35,021 bases of DNA from an uncultured Atopobium sp. GTDB taxonomy: Bacteria; Actinomycetota; Coriobacteriia; Coriobacteriales; Atopobiaceae. Where the stretch lies: positions 1-35,021 of the forward strand of contig CAKAPG010000012.1 in NCBI GenBank assembly GCA_916715765.1, written 5' to 3'. Numbering within the stretch: the first letter of the stretch is position 1; each line of letters opens with the position of its first letter. The notes below the pieces were generated by a model. The model saw only the letters and a program-made list of their open reading frames with translations, ran no database searches and was not told the DNA's origin. Made by a program: the position numbers and the translations under genes. Shown here piece by piece: positions 1 through 6,553 of this stretch.

Positions 1-1845
1 GATCGTCGTCTGTTTAAGGCGCGAGAAACCATGGACGTGTATGCGCCACTTGCTGACCGCCTGGGTATCTCTTCGGTTAAGTGGGAGCTTGAGGACTTGT
101 CTTTCTTCTGGCTAGAGCCAGAGGAGTACCAGCGTGTTGCTCGTATGGTTTCTGACTCTCGTGCCCAAAGAGAGAATGACCTTAACAACGCTAAGAAAAC
201 TCTGACAGATGAGCTTAATGCTGCTGGTCTAACTGACTTCCAGATTACGGGACGTCCTAAGCACCTGTGGTCCATTTATCAAAAGATGGTCCGTAAGGGC
301 AGGGAGTTCTCCAACATCTACGATCTTATCGCTCTGCGTGTTATTACTAAAAACGTAGGCGATTGCTACTCGGCACTTGGTGCTATTCATGCGCTATGGC
401 ACCCAATGCCTGGTCGTTTTAAGGACTACATTGCAACACCAAAGGCCAACCTTTACCAGTCGTTGCATACAACGGTTATTGGACCAGACGGTCGTCCTAT
501 TGAGATTCAGATTAGAACTGCCGAGATGCACGAGGCATCTGAGTACGGTATTGCAGCTCACTGGCTGTATAAAGAACAGGGCAATTCAAAGGGCAAGATG
601 TCCTCTGAAGATAAGCTTATCGACTCAACTATCAACTGGATTCGACGCAGTCTTGACTGGGCCGTTGAAGACGATATTGATGATCCTCACGAGTTCTTGG
701 ATAACTTGCGCGTAGACCTCTTTGAGCATGAGATTTTTGTTTTCACGCCAAAGGGCGAGGTTATGAGTTTGCGCGTCAATTCAACACCTCTGGACTTTGC
801 TTACGCCGTTCACACCGAGGTGGGCAATCACTGTGTTGGTGCGCGCGTTAATGGTTCTGTAGTTCCACTGACGCATACGCTTCAGATGGGTGACCGCATT
901 GAGATCTTGACTAACAAGAACGCTCGCCCTTCTCGCGACTGGATGACGCTGGTAAAAACGCCGTCTGCACGTGCAAAGATCCGCAAGTATTTCTCGCAAG
1001 AGAACAAGTCTGACGATGCCGAGCGCGGTCGTTCTGAACTTGCAAAAGAGCTACGTAAGCGTGGCTATGGCATCAGCGCTGCACGTACCGTTAAGGCGCT
1101 TGATCAGCTCATCGAGCAGTTTGATTATCGCAGCGTAGATGACCTGTTTGCGGGAATTGGTGCAGGTAATCAGTCTGCTAAGCAGGTTGTTAATCGCGTG
1201 AGTGAAATCTTAGAGGAGAAAAATCCCGAGGTTGTTACTGAACAAGAGCGTAATGCGGCACGCCTTCAGGAGAAGAACAAGGCAATTGCAAACGATCAGC
1301 CTTTGGTTCGCTCCTACGTTATTTCTCGTACCGCCAAGGGAAGTCGTCCTAAAAAGTCTAACTGTGGCGTTGTGGTAAATGGCGATCCAGATTTGCTTGT
1401 TCATCTTGCGCATTGCTGCAATCCTGTTGCAGGTGACGATATCGTGGGCTTCATTACACGCGGTCGCGGTGTTTCTGTTCACCGCGCCAATTGCCCTAAC
1501 GTTAAAGATCTGCTCAACGATCCAAAGCGTATCATCCCTGTTTCTTGGGATGCTAGCGGCGCTACTGAGTTTAGGGTAGAGATTGTCGTTGAGGCAACAG
1601 ACCGTATGGGTCTTCTTAAGGACGTCACGGTTGCGCTGTCTGACGCTGGTGCAAACATTCTTTCTGCAGCTACACAAGTGGGCGAGCAGGGCGTAGTACG
1701 TATGCGTTTCTTGGTTTCTATCTCTGATACCAGCTTACTTGATACCTTATTTGCATTTGTAACTCGCGTGCCTTCTGTCTACGACGCTCGTCGTATTATG
1801 CCAGGTGAAGGCGCTAACCAGATGAGAAGGAGACTTTATGGCTAA
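1..1845 (+). CDS. rel: Bifunctional (p)ppGpp synthetase/hydrolase Rel, 5' end outside window
   Basis: Makes and, in the full protein, degrades the stringent-response alarmone (p)ppGpp in the cytoplasm. The reading frame is open from base 1, so the ATG at 31 is internal and about 160 residues, including most of the HD hydrolase domain, lie outside the window (inference from the usual length of about 750-780). Visible domains in order: end of the hydrolase/linker (YAPLADRLG), RelA/SpoT synthetase core with the RFKDYIA motif near codon 139 and EIQIRT, TGS domain (HEIFVFTPKGEVMSLR), helical and zinc-finger/RIS region (HLAHCCNPVAGDD), and a C-terminal ACT domain. The RFKD motif is the RxKD signature of bifunctional Rel/SpoT rather than the ExDD of synthetase-only RelA. 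The stop codon overlaps the next gene by 8 bases, suggesting translational coupling. Confidence 0.96.
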   Translation, partial: DRRLFKARETMDVYAPLADRLGISSVKWELEDLSFFWLEPEEYQRVARMVSDSRAQRENDLNNAKKTLTDELNAAGLTDFQITGRPKHLWSIYQKMVRKGREFSNIYDLIALRVITKNVGDCYSALGAIHALWHPMPGRFKDYIATPKANLYQSLHTTVIGPDGRPIEIQIRTAEMHEASEYGIAAHWLYKEQGNSKGKMSSEDKLIDSTINWIRRSLDWAVEDDIDDPHEFLDNLRVDLFEHEIFVFTPKGEVMSLRVNSTPLDFAYAVHTEVGNHCVGARVNGSVVPLTHTLQMGDRIEILTNKNARPSRDWMTLVKTPSARAKIRKYFSQENKSDDAERGRSELAKELRKRGYGISAARTVKALDQLIEQFDYRSVDDLFAGIGAGNQSAKQVVNRVSEILEEKNPEVVTEQERNAARLQEKNKAIANDQPLVRSYVISRTAKGSRPKKSNCGVVVNGDPDLLVHLAHCCNPVAGDDIVGFITRGRGVSVHRANCPNVKDLLNDPKRIIPVSWDASGATEFRVEIVVEATDRMGLLKDVTVALSDAGANILSAATQVGEQGVVRMRFLVSISDTSLLDTLFAFVTRVPSVYDARRIMPGEGANQMRRRLYG

Positions 1846-2614
1846 CCAAAATGAGGGCTGCTCTTGCGGCGGCCATCACCACGACGAAGAGCACGGACAC
1901 GGCGGCTGCTGCGGTCATCATGGCGAGCATGGCCATGGTGAGCATGGTCATGGCGGATGCTGCGGCCATCACGGTCATGGTGGTTGCCATCACGCAAAAG
2001 ACCAGATTGGTGTTTTTAAAGTAGGTCCTCTTGAGACTAACTGCTACATTTACGTTTCTGGTAATGAGTGCATGATTATTGATGCCGGTGCATCGGGTGC
2101 AGAGATTGCTGCACAGCTCTTGAACCTTGAGCTTAAGTACATTGTTGCTACTCACGGCCATGCTGATCACGTTGGTGGCGTTAAGGCTTTGAAGCTTGCT
2201 GTGCCTGGCGCTCAGTACCTAATCAACGAAGCAGATAATGAGCTTGCGCAGAGGGCTCATAACTCAAACGAGATTTATGATGATGCTCCAGAGCCAGACG
2301 GTTTTCTTCACGAGGGTGATGTTCTCTCTGTTGGAACTGCACAGTTCAAGATTATGGAAACTCCAGGCCACACTCCTGGCGGCATTGTTTTGGTGGGTGA
2401 GGGAACTGCTACTGGCGCCGTTTTTGTAGGCGATACGCTTTTCCAGGGCTCTGCAGGAAGAACAGACCTTCCAGGTGGCAACTTTGAAACGCTTAAGACT
2501 TCTTTGAACCGCATTAAGACAGAGCTTGATCCAACCTCCATTATTTTGTCAGGACATGGAAATCAAACGTCTTTAGAGGCTGAACTTGCAACTAATCCAT
2601 TCTTACAGGATTAA
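1838..2614 (+). CDS. Metallo-beta-lactamase-fold hydrolase with His/Cys-rich N-terminal extension
   Basis: A 258-residue glyoxalase II-like hydrolase of the YcbL type; likely a thioester hydrolase but the substrate cannot be told from sequence. The MBL metal motif HGHADH lies at residues 106-111, followed by the conserved ETPGHTPGG and VFVGDTLF blocks and the late GHG motif, so the catalytic domain (about 57-258) looks intact. The first 52 residues are unusual: 16 His and 7 Cys with the block GHGGCCGHHG appearing twice, resembling metal-storage tails of Ni/Zn chaperones such as HypB or SlyD (comparison from general knowledge). The start is the ATG inside the end of rel, preceded by GAGAAGGAGA. 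It appears co-transcribed with rel and ends before a strong hairpin at 2649. Confidence 0.9.
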   Translation: MANQNEGCSCGGHHHDEEHGHGGCCGHHGEHGHGEHGHGGCCGHHGHGGCHHAKDQIGVFKVGPLETNCYIYVSGNECMIIDAGASGAEIAAQLLNLELKYIVATHGHADHVGGVKALKLAVPGAQYLINEADNELAQRAHNSNEIYDDAPEPDGFLHEGDVLSVGTAQFKIMETPGHTPGGIVLVGEGTATGAVFVGDTLFQGSAGRTDLPGGNFETLKTSLNRIKTELDPTSIILSGHGNQTSLEAELATNPFLQD

Positions 2615-2640
2615 ATCAGCTATAACTTTGATGATTTAGC

Positions 2641-2669
2641 AAGACAGATTTGCATAGGTGCGGTATAGT
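2641..2669 (+). promoter_or_regulatory. Possible tRNA-Leu promoter overlapping the terminator
   Basis: AAGACA (2641-2646, four of six to the -35 consensus) and TATAGT (2664-2669, five of six to the -10 consensus) are 17 bp apart. Transcription would start near 2676, about 12 bases before the tRNA. The overlap with a hairpin makes this tentative. Confidence 0.4.
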
Positions 2670-2687
2670 ACCTATGCAAACTTTTTA
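2649..2687 (+). terminator. Intrinsic terminator of the rel-MBL operon
   Basis: An 11-bp perfect inverted repeat (2649-2659 with 2670-2680) is followed by CTTTTT. It sits 35 bases after the MBL stop and directly before tRNA-Leu. The same bases hold a possible -10 for the tRNA, so the element may serve both roles. Confidence 0.7.
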
Positions 2688-2771
2688 GCCCGAGTGGCGG
2701 AATGGCAGACGCGGAGGTCTCAAAAACCTTTGAGGAAACTCGTGTGGGTTCAAGTCCCACCTCGGGCACCA
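2688..2771 (+). tRNA. tRNA-Leu (CAA)
   Basis: A class II tRNA: the acceptor stem GCCCGAG pairs with CTCGGGC, the anticodon loop CTCAAAA gives anticodon CAA (codon UUG), there is a long variable arm, and the T-loop is GTTCAAGTC-like. The CCA end is encoded (2769-2771). Confidence 0.96.
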
Positions 2772-3028
2772 GCTAAAAGTTTAAGCTAGATGTGAATTTC
2801 TCGTCATATCTAACTTGGTACTTGTAATGTCTTCTTGTTAGAGGTAACCTTACAAGGTACTTTTGAAGCGGGATTGAACGTGAGTCCCCACCTACACAGC
2901 GCAAAAGCAGCTGTCTGGTCAGACAATTTAACCTTCGCACGCCACCTGTGCGTATTGTCTCCCAGTTGCTTGTGCACTGGGTTTTTTATTGGCGGACAAG
3001 CAATTGTCTAAGAAGGAAGGTGTACAAG
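2772..3028 (+). promoter_or_regulatory. Structured leader of infC-rpmI-rplT
   Basis: This 257-base gene-free stretch precedes infC. It holds several inverted repeats: CTTGTAA/TTACAAG flanking about 2830-2856, TGTCTGGTCAGACA (2912-2925), CGCAC/GTGCG (2936-2952) framed by ACAAT and ATTGT, and a terminator-like hairpin at 2961-2987. IF3/L35/L20 operons are known to be controlled through leader RNAs in other bacteria, often by L20 binding, so an attenuation leader is a reasonable inference. No match to a specific Rfam family was tested. Confidence 0.55.
2961..2987 (+). terminator. Attenuator-like terminator upstream of infC
   Basis: The hairpin CCCAGT (2961-2966) with ACTGGG (2976-2981) is followed directly by TTTTTT and lies 41 bases before the proposed infC start. 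It could end tRNA-Leu transcription or act as a conditional attenuator for the operon; the neighbouring hairpins favour the second. Confidence 0.65.
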
Positions 3029-3601
3029 ATAGCCAAGAACGATGGTCCTCGCATCAATGAGGAAATCACTGCTCGCACGTGCCGTCTGATTGACGCTGAT
3101 GGTAGTCAGCTTGGTCTTTTTGGCGTCAATGATGCAATGAAGAGAGCTCGTGAGCACGGTCTTGATCTCGTAGAGATTGCTCCAAATGCCGAGCCTCCTG
3201 TATGCAAGATTCTTGATTACAGTAAGTTCAAGTATGAGCAGGCTCGCAAGGCCAAGGCAGCTCGCAAGAACCAGGTCAAGATCGAAGTCAAAGAGATGAA
3301 GTTCCGCCCAAAGATCGATGTGGGCGATTACGAGACCAAGAAGGGTCACGTACTGCGCTTCCTCAAGAAGGGAGCACGCGTCAAGATCACCATCATGTTC
3401 CGTGGACGCGAGATGGCTCACCCAGAGCAGGGCCGTATTGTACTTGATCGCCTTGCTGAAGATTTGAAGCCTTTTGCCACAATTGAGCAGAAACCGCTCA
3501 TTGAAGGCCGTAACATGCACATGCTCGTTGCTCCAATCAAGGGAGCGTTTGACGAGAAGCCCGAGGGTGCTGAGGATGGCACCACACAGGAGGAGAAGTA
3601 G
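3029..3601 (+). CDS. infC: Translation initiation factor IF-3
   Basis: Binds the 30S subunit, prevents premature 50S joining and proofreads the start codon. Starting at 3029 it is 190 residues, with the N-terminal domain opening at GPRINEEI, the basic linker near KAKAARKNQ and the C-domain ending in a typical short acidic tail. Start choice: the frame has no good ATG near GPRINEEI. The ATG at 2948 lies in the leader before the attenuator hairpin, and the GTG at 3020 sits inside the Shine-Dalgarno region. The ATA at 3029 lies 8 bases after GAAGGAAGG, so an AUA start is proposed; IF-3 genes elsewhere start with AUU and are self-regulated through it. Automated annotation might choose GTG 3020. 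First gene of infC-rpmI-rplT, one base before rpmI. Confidence 0.95.
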   Translation: MAKNDGPRINEEITARTCRLIDADGSQLGLFGVNDAMKRAREHGLDLVEIAPNAEPPVCKILDYSKFKYEQARKAKAARKNQVKIEVKEMKFRPKIDVGDYETKKGHVLRFLKKGARVKITIMFRGREMAHPEQGRIVLDRLAEDLKPFATIEQKPLIEGRNMHMLVAPIKGAFDEKPEGAEDGTTQEEK

Positions 3602-3602
3602 T

Positions 3603-3803
3603 ATGCCTAAGATGAAGACGCACAAGGGTTCGGCTAAGCGTTTCCGCCGCACCGGTACTGGCAAGATTATGCGTGCTAAGGCTTTTAAGAGCCACATTCT
3701 TACCAAGAAGTCCCAGAAGCGTATCCGTGGCTTCCGTAAAGAAGCTGTTCTTTCCGCTGGCGATGCAGCAGTAGTTTCTCAGCGTATGGGCGCTAAGAAC
3801 TAA
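3603..3803 (+). CDS. rpmI: 50S ribosomal protein L35
   Basis: A 66-residue basic protein of the large ribosomal subunit, starting MPKMKTHKGSAKRF, the usual L35 beginning, and of normal length. The ATG follows the infC stop by one base and its ribosome binding site (AGGAGGAG, about 3587-3596) lies within the end of infC, so translation is likely coupled. Middle gene of the conserved infC-rpmI-rplT operon. Confidence 0.98.
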   Translation: MPKMKTHKGSAKRFRRTGTGKIMRAKAFKSHILTKKSQKRIRGFRKEAVLSAGDAAVVSQRMGAKN

Positions 3804-3844
3804 GCGCGCCACCCACCAGATCAAATAACAAGGAGTGATTAGAT

Positions 3845-4204
3845 ATGGCAAGAGTTAAGCGCGCAGTTGCTGGCCGCAAGAAGCGTCAGACGCTCGTCGA
3901 GCGCACAAAGGGTTATTACGGAACCTCCTCTCGTACCTTCCGTGGTATGAAGGAGCAGGCACAGCATTCTGGTCAGTATGCTTACCGTGACCGTCGTAAC
4001 AAGAAGCGTGATTTCCGCGCACTGTGGATTCAGCGTATCAACGCTGCAGCACGCATCAACGACCTTTCTTACAGCAAGTTCATGCACGGCCTCAAGCTCG
4101 CTGGTGTTGAGCTTGACCGCAAGGTTCTCGCAGAGATTGCTTACTCTGACGAGCAGGGCTTCGCAGATCTTGCAGAGATTGCTAAGAAAGCACTTGCTGA
4201 GTAA
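3845..4204 (+). CDS. rplT: 50S ribosomal protein L20
   Basis: A 119-residue rRNA-binding protein needed early in 50S assembly and, in several bacteria, the repressor of its own operon through the leader RNA. The N-terminus MARVKRAVAGRKKR and the block KGYYGTSSRTFRGMKEQ are typical. AAGGAGTG lies about 9 bases before the ATG. It is the last gene of the operon; a strong terminator follows at 4289. Length is normal for the family. Confidence 0.98.
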   Translation: MARVKRAVAGRKKRQTLVERTKGYYGTSSRTFRGMKEQAQHSGQYAYRDRRNKKRDFRALWIQRINAAARINDLSYSKFMHGLKLAGVELDRKVLAEIAYSDEQGFADLAEIAKKALAE

Positions 4205-4288
4205 CTTCAGCTAAGCGGCTCTTTCCGAGCGGCTCCAGCTGAACAGCTCAGTACACTCTGAGCGATTTCTTCGCAGCTAGATAGCTTA

Positions 4289-4324
4289 CCCCGTACGTCT
4301 TTAGGACGTGCGGGGTTTTCTTTT
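4289..4324 (+). terminator. Intrinsic terminator of infC-rpmI-rplT
   Basis: An 11-bp stem starting CCCCG (4289-4299) pairs with 4305-4315, with a five-base loop and one G-T wobble, then TTTTCTTTT. Confidence 0.92.
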
Positions 4325-4386
4325 GGCAAGAGTCCGGGAGGCACGATCGGTCGAGGTCACGAGGCGCACAGTTGAGGTTACGACGC

Positions 4387-4629
4387 GCCTGATTTTCTCG
4401 CCATGTCTGAGCTAATTGCCGGTTTTTCTCGCCATGTCTGAGTAAATTTATTCAGACATGATGCAGCTTTCAGGCTCAAAAATTCAGGGACACGTAATCT
4501 ATCTTTTACGTGCCTGATTTCTTCAAAGAATCTGTAACTTTTGCCTAAAAATGTAAAAGAAACTGTGGATTTGCCTGATTTTGTTAAAGAATCTGTACCT
4601 CAAATACAGATTCTTTGCACTTTTCAGGC
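4387..4629. repeat. Composite dispersed repeat, copy 1
   Basis: Closely matches the second copy at 21795-22037 in order, spacing and sequence. It is built from about 30-bp units beginning GCCTG/GCCGG/GCCTA: direct units at 4387 and 4418, an inverted unit at 4450-4475, a spacer, direct units at 4512, 4543 and 4573, and an inverted unit at 4602-4629. The inverted units make hairpins, for example AAAGAATCTGTA pairing with TACAGATTCTTT around a 7-base loop. It lies between the convergent rplT and wecA genes, just after the rplT terminator. The element carries no plausible gene. No known family is recognised. Confidence 0.85.
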
Positions 4630-4780
4630 GCGCAATGTTGGAAAGTCATCCTTAGTGAGAAGAGCATGTCATTTGCGCACTTGGCGAGAAGAACGCGCGG
4701 TTCAGAGGCCGAGAAACCCGTGTAGTCACAGCTTACATGGCGATCGATGTGGGTGCGGGAAGAGCTCAGCTCTTTCCCAG
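4630..4780. other. Gene-free tail of the convergent gap
   Basis: No gene is seen. It contains CCGAGAAACCCGTGT (4709-4723), a variant of the motif that recurs through the window and that also follows the second repeat copy. A hairpin with arms GGGAAGAGC and GCTCTTTCCC (4757-4779) lies one base beyond the wecA stop; it has one bulge and no clear U-tract, so it is only a possible terminator for the leftward gene. Confidence 0.5.
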
Positions 4781-6001
4781 TTATTCGCTCTTGTGATCTC
4801 TGTGGATAAGCTCTTCGAGATGCTCGTGCTCTTCTTCGTGGAGCTGCTTAATCTCTTCGTCGAAGTCTGGATCTTTAGGGGTAATGAGTTCATCTTCACC
4901 AGTCTTTGGATCAGTATGGTGAAGCAGAACAGGCTCAAAGAGGTGCAGGTACTTTGCAAAGAAAGCAGACATGGTAAGCAGCATGACAAAAATTGCAATG
5001 CGAGGCACCGTGTTGACCTGCGTCATAATGAGCGAACCAACGCACAGAAGGGCAGTCCAACCGTACATCAAAAGTACCGCTTGGCGCTGATTATAACCGT
5101 GAGCCATCAAACGGTGATGGATGTGTCCGCGGTCGGCAGTAGCAAAACTAACATGCGCGCGTGTGCGGCGGACAATTGCCGAGAACGTATCAATAATTGG
5201 AATACCTGCAACGACGAGAGGAACAATGATGGTTGTGAGTCCTGCCCAACGAGTGACAGACAAAAGCGAAATTGTTCCCAGAGCAAATCCCAAGGTTAGC
5301 GAACCAGAATCGCCCATGAAAATAGTTGCGGGATACGAGTTGTGAACTAAAAATCCAAGTGTGGTGCCTGCGATTGCTGCACTTAAAAGCGCTGCATCGA
5401 AGCGACCCGCCCAAATGGAAAGCACAAACATAGTGGTAGAGGCAATGCAGGTAATTCCTGAAGAAAGTCCATCAAGACCGTCGATCAGGTTAATGATGTT
5501 GGCGTAAGCAACCAGGTAAATGACAGTTGCTGGGTAGGCGAGCCATCCAAGATCCACAAAGCCATATGCGGAAAACGGATCAACAACGTTACCGATAATC
5601 AGGCCGCCCGCAGCCGCGATGCTTGCTGCAATTACCTGACCAGCGAGTTTCTGAATAGGCTTGAGAGAAAAAATATCGTCGAGCAAGCCGGTCAAGAAAA
5701 TTACCGCAAATGCAGCGCCAACAATCCAGAAGTTGACGTTGAGATAATAGCGAGAAGAAAGCGTAATCTCGGCATGTCCAAGGATTGCTTCAACGCCATA
5801 ACGCACCAGCATAGCAACGGCTAACCCAAAGAAAATTGCAACGCCGCCCATGCGAGGAATAGGTTTTTTATTGACTCGACGTGCAGAGGGTTTATCGACA
5901 ACTCCAAGCTTCCAAGCCAGTTGACGAACGGCAGGGGTAATCAGAGCTGAACCAAGACCAGCTGAGAGGAAAACACAAAACATGGTTACCAAGAGGTTCA
6001 A
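4781..6001 (-). CDS. wecA: WecA/TagO-type undecaprenyl-phosphate GlcNAc-1-phosphate transferase
   Basis: A polytopic membrane enzyme of the MraY/WecA (glycosyltransferase 4) family. It transfers a sugar-1-phosphate, probably GlcNAc-1-P, to undecaprenyl phosphate to start wall polysaccharide or teichoic-type glycopolymer synthesis. Family motifs are present: RRVNKKPIPRMGG (41-53), DDIFSLK (108-114), NIINLIDGLDGL (168-179), FMGDSGS (228-234) and DRGHIHHRL (290-298). About ten hydrophobic segments run through residues 1-350, then a charged E/H/D-rich cytoplasmic tail. The cytoplasmic HIHHRL loop favours WecA/TagO over MraY. The start is TTG at 6001, supported by GGAGGG 8 bases upstream; an ATG at residue 7 is the alternative. 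The gene stands alone on the minus strand. Confidence 0.9.
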   Translation of the reverse strand: MNLLVTMFCVFLSAGLGSALITPAVRQLAWKLGVVDKPSARRVNKKPIPRMGGVAIFFGLAVAMLVRYGVEAILGHAEITLSSRYYLNVNFWIVGAAFAVIFLTGLLDDIFSLKPIQKLAGQVIAASIAAAGGLIIGNVVDPFSAYGFVDLGWLAYPATVIYLVAYANIINLIDGLDGLSSGITCIASTTMFVLSIWAGRFDAALLSAAIAGTTLGFLVHNSYPATIFMGDSGSLTLGFALGTISLLSVTRWAGLTTIIVPLVVAGIPIIDTFSAIVRRTRAHVSFATADRGHIHHRLMAHGYNQRQAVLLMYGWTALLCVGSLIMTQVNTVPRIAIFVMLLTMSAFFAKYLHLFEPVLLHHTDPKTGEDELITPKDPDFDEEIKQLHEEEHEHLEELIHRDHKSE

Positions 6002-6056
6002 GCCGTATACCCTCCAATAAAAAACAGTATTTAACTGCTAAAATCCATACCATTTA

Positions 6057-6085
6057 ATTGTGCTGCTCATTAAAAAACAAGTCAA
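6057..6085 (-). promoter_or_regulatory. Probable promoter of wecA
   Basis: On the minus strand TTGACT (6085-6080) is followed after 17 bp by CACAAT. This would start transcription about 50 bases before the TTG start. The same -10 (CACAAT) occurs before tRNA-Ala. Confidence 0.5.
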
Positions 6086-6110
6086 GACTTTAATCTTTTT
6101 ATAATCTCTT

Positions 6111-6116
6111 TATAGT
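6111..6116 (+). promoter_or_regulatory. -10 box for the 6S-like RNA
   Basis: TATAGT lies about 7 bases before the 5' end of the closing stem of the RNA at 6123. Another TATAAT at 6100-6105 is an alternative. No good -35 is seen for either. Confidence 0.45.
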
Positions 6117-6122
6117 AAGAAT

Positions 6123-6289
6123 TGTCCTTTTCCCGCGGTCAAAACTGGGTGAACCGACAAGTTTTTTCAGGGAGCCTAATCTCGTGTTCAGTACAGGCAT
6201 CCTTCGTTGTTAAGGAAGCTGGAACGCCCGAGCGCGGCGCCCACCTTATGAAGGTGGGTTCATAGATGACTGCGGGGAAGGATATTTTT
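6123..6289 (+). ncRNA. ssrS: Probable 6S RNA
   Basis: 6S RNA binds the housekeeping RNA polymerase by mimicking an open promoter. The predicted fold fits its architecture. A long closing stem pairs 6123-6140 with 6268-6284 (CCCGCGGTC with GACTGCGGG, one G-U, plus outer TCCTT/AAGGA). Inside is a large central bubble whose 3' strand carries the hairpin CCCACCTT-ATG-AAGGTGGG (6240-6258). The terminal arm has GCC/GGC, CTCG/CGAG, GTTC/GAAC and TCCTT/AAGGA pairs around CGTTGTT. The 3' end runs into TATTTTTA. Length is about 165 bases and no reading frame fits. The fold was worked out by eye; identity as 6S is inference from shape and not a covariance-model hit. Confidence 0.7.
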
Positions 6290-6355
6290 ATGCCTCGCCG
6301 GCCCGCGGCAGCACCTCGACGGTCCGCGAGCTACTTCATTCTGCCCGCATAATCA

Positions 6356-6384
6356 TTGACATACCTGCCCCTGATTGCCACAAT
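6356..6384 (+). promoter_or_regulatory. Promoter of tRNA-Ala
   Basis: A perfect -35 TTGACA (6356-6361) is followed after 17 bp by CACAAT (6379-6384), placing the start a few bases before the tRNA at 6397. Confidence 0.7.
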
Positions 6385-6396
6385 AAGTACCGCAAC

Positions 6397-6472
6397 GGGG
6401 ATATAGCTCAGTTGGGAGAGCGCTGCCTTCGCAAGGCAGAGGCCGAGGGTTCGAATCCCTTTATCTCCACCA
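6397..6472 (+). tRNA. tRNA-Ala (CGC)
   Basis: A 76-base cloverleaf: acceptor GGGGATA with TATCTCC, D-arm GCTC/GAGC, anticodon stem CTGCC/GGCAG with loop TTCGCAA giving anticodon CGC (codon GCG), T-loop TTCGAAT and encoded CCA. Confidence 0.96.
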
Positions 6473-6483
6473 TGACTTTGACG

Positions 6484-6508
6484 CGCGCAGAGACCCTGCG
6501 CGTTTTTT
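6484..6508 (+). terminator. Terminator of tRNA-Ala
   Basis: CGCGCAG (6484-6490) pairs with CTGCGCG (6496-6502), followed by TTTTTT. Confidence 0.92.
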
Positions 6509-6553
6509 ATACCACTATCTGCCTGGGCAGATACGACGGGAGGCGAGAAACCC

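Noticed and set aside
1210..1677. 155-codon minus-strand ORF in rel
   Set aside because: Antisense shadow of the rel zinc-finger and ACT region, no binding site or context.
2948..3019. infC start at ATG 2948
   Set aside because: It would place the attenuator hairpin and its T-run inside the coding region and add 27 residues unlike any IF-3 N-terminus.
4387..4629. CRISPR array
   Set aside because: The 30-bp units follow each other without spacers, vary in sequence and change orientation; there are no cas genes.
4541..5299. 252-codon plus-strand ORF
   Set aside because: It starts inside the repeat and then runs antisense to wecA, whose motifs are clear; composition is not protein-like.
6123..6289. 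RNase P RNA, tmRNA or SRP RNA
   Set aside because: Length is too short for RNase P RNA or tmRNA, and the conserved RNase P and SRP sequence blocks are absent.
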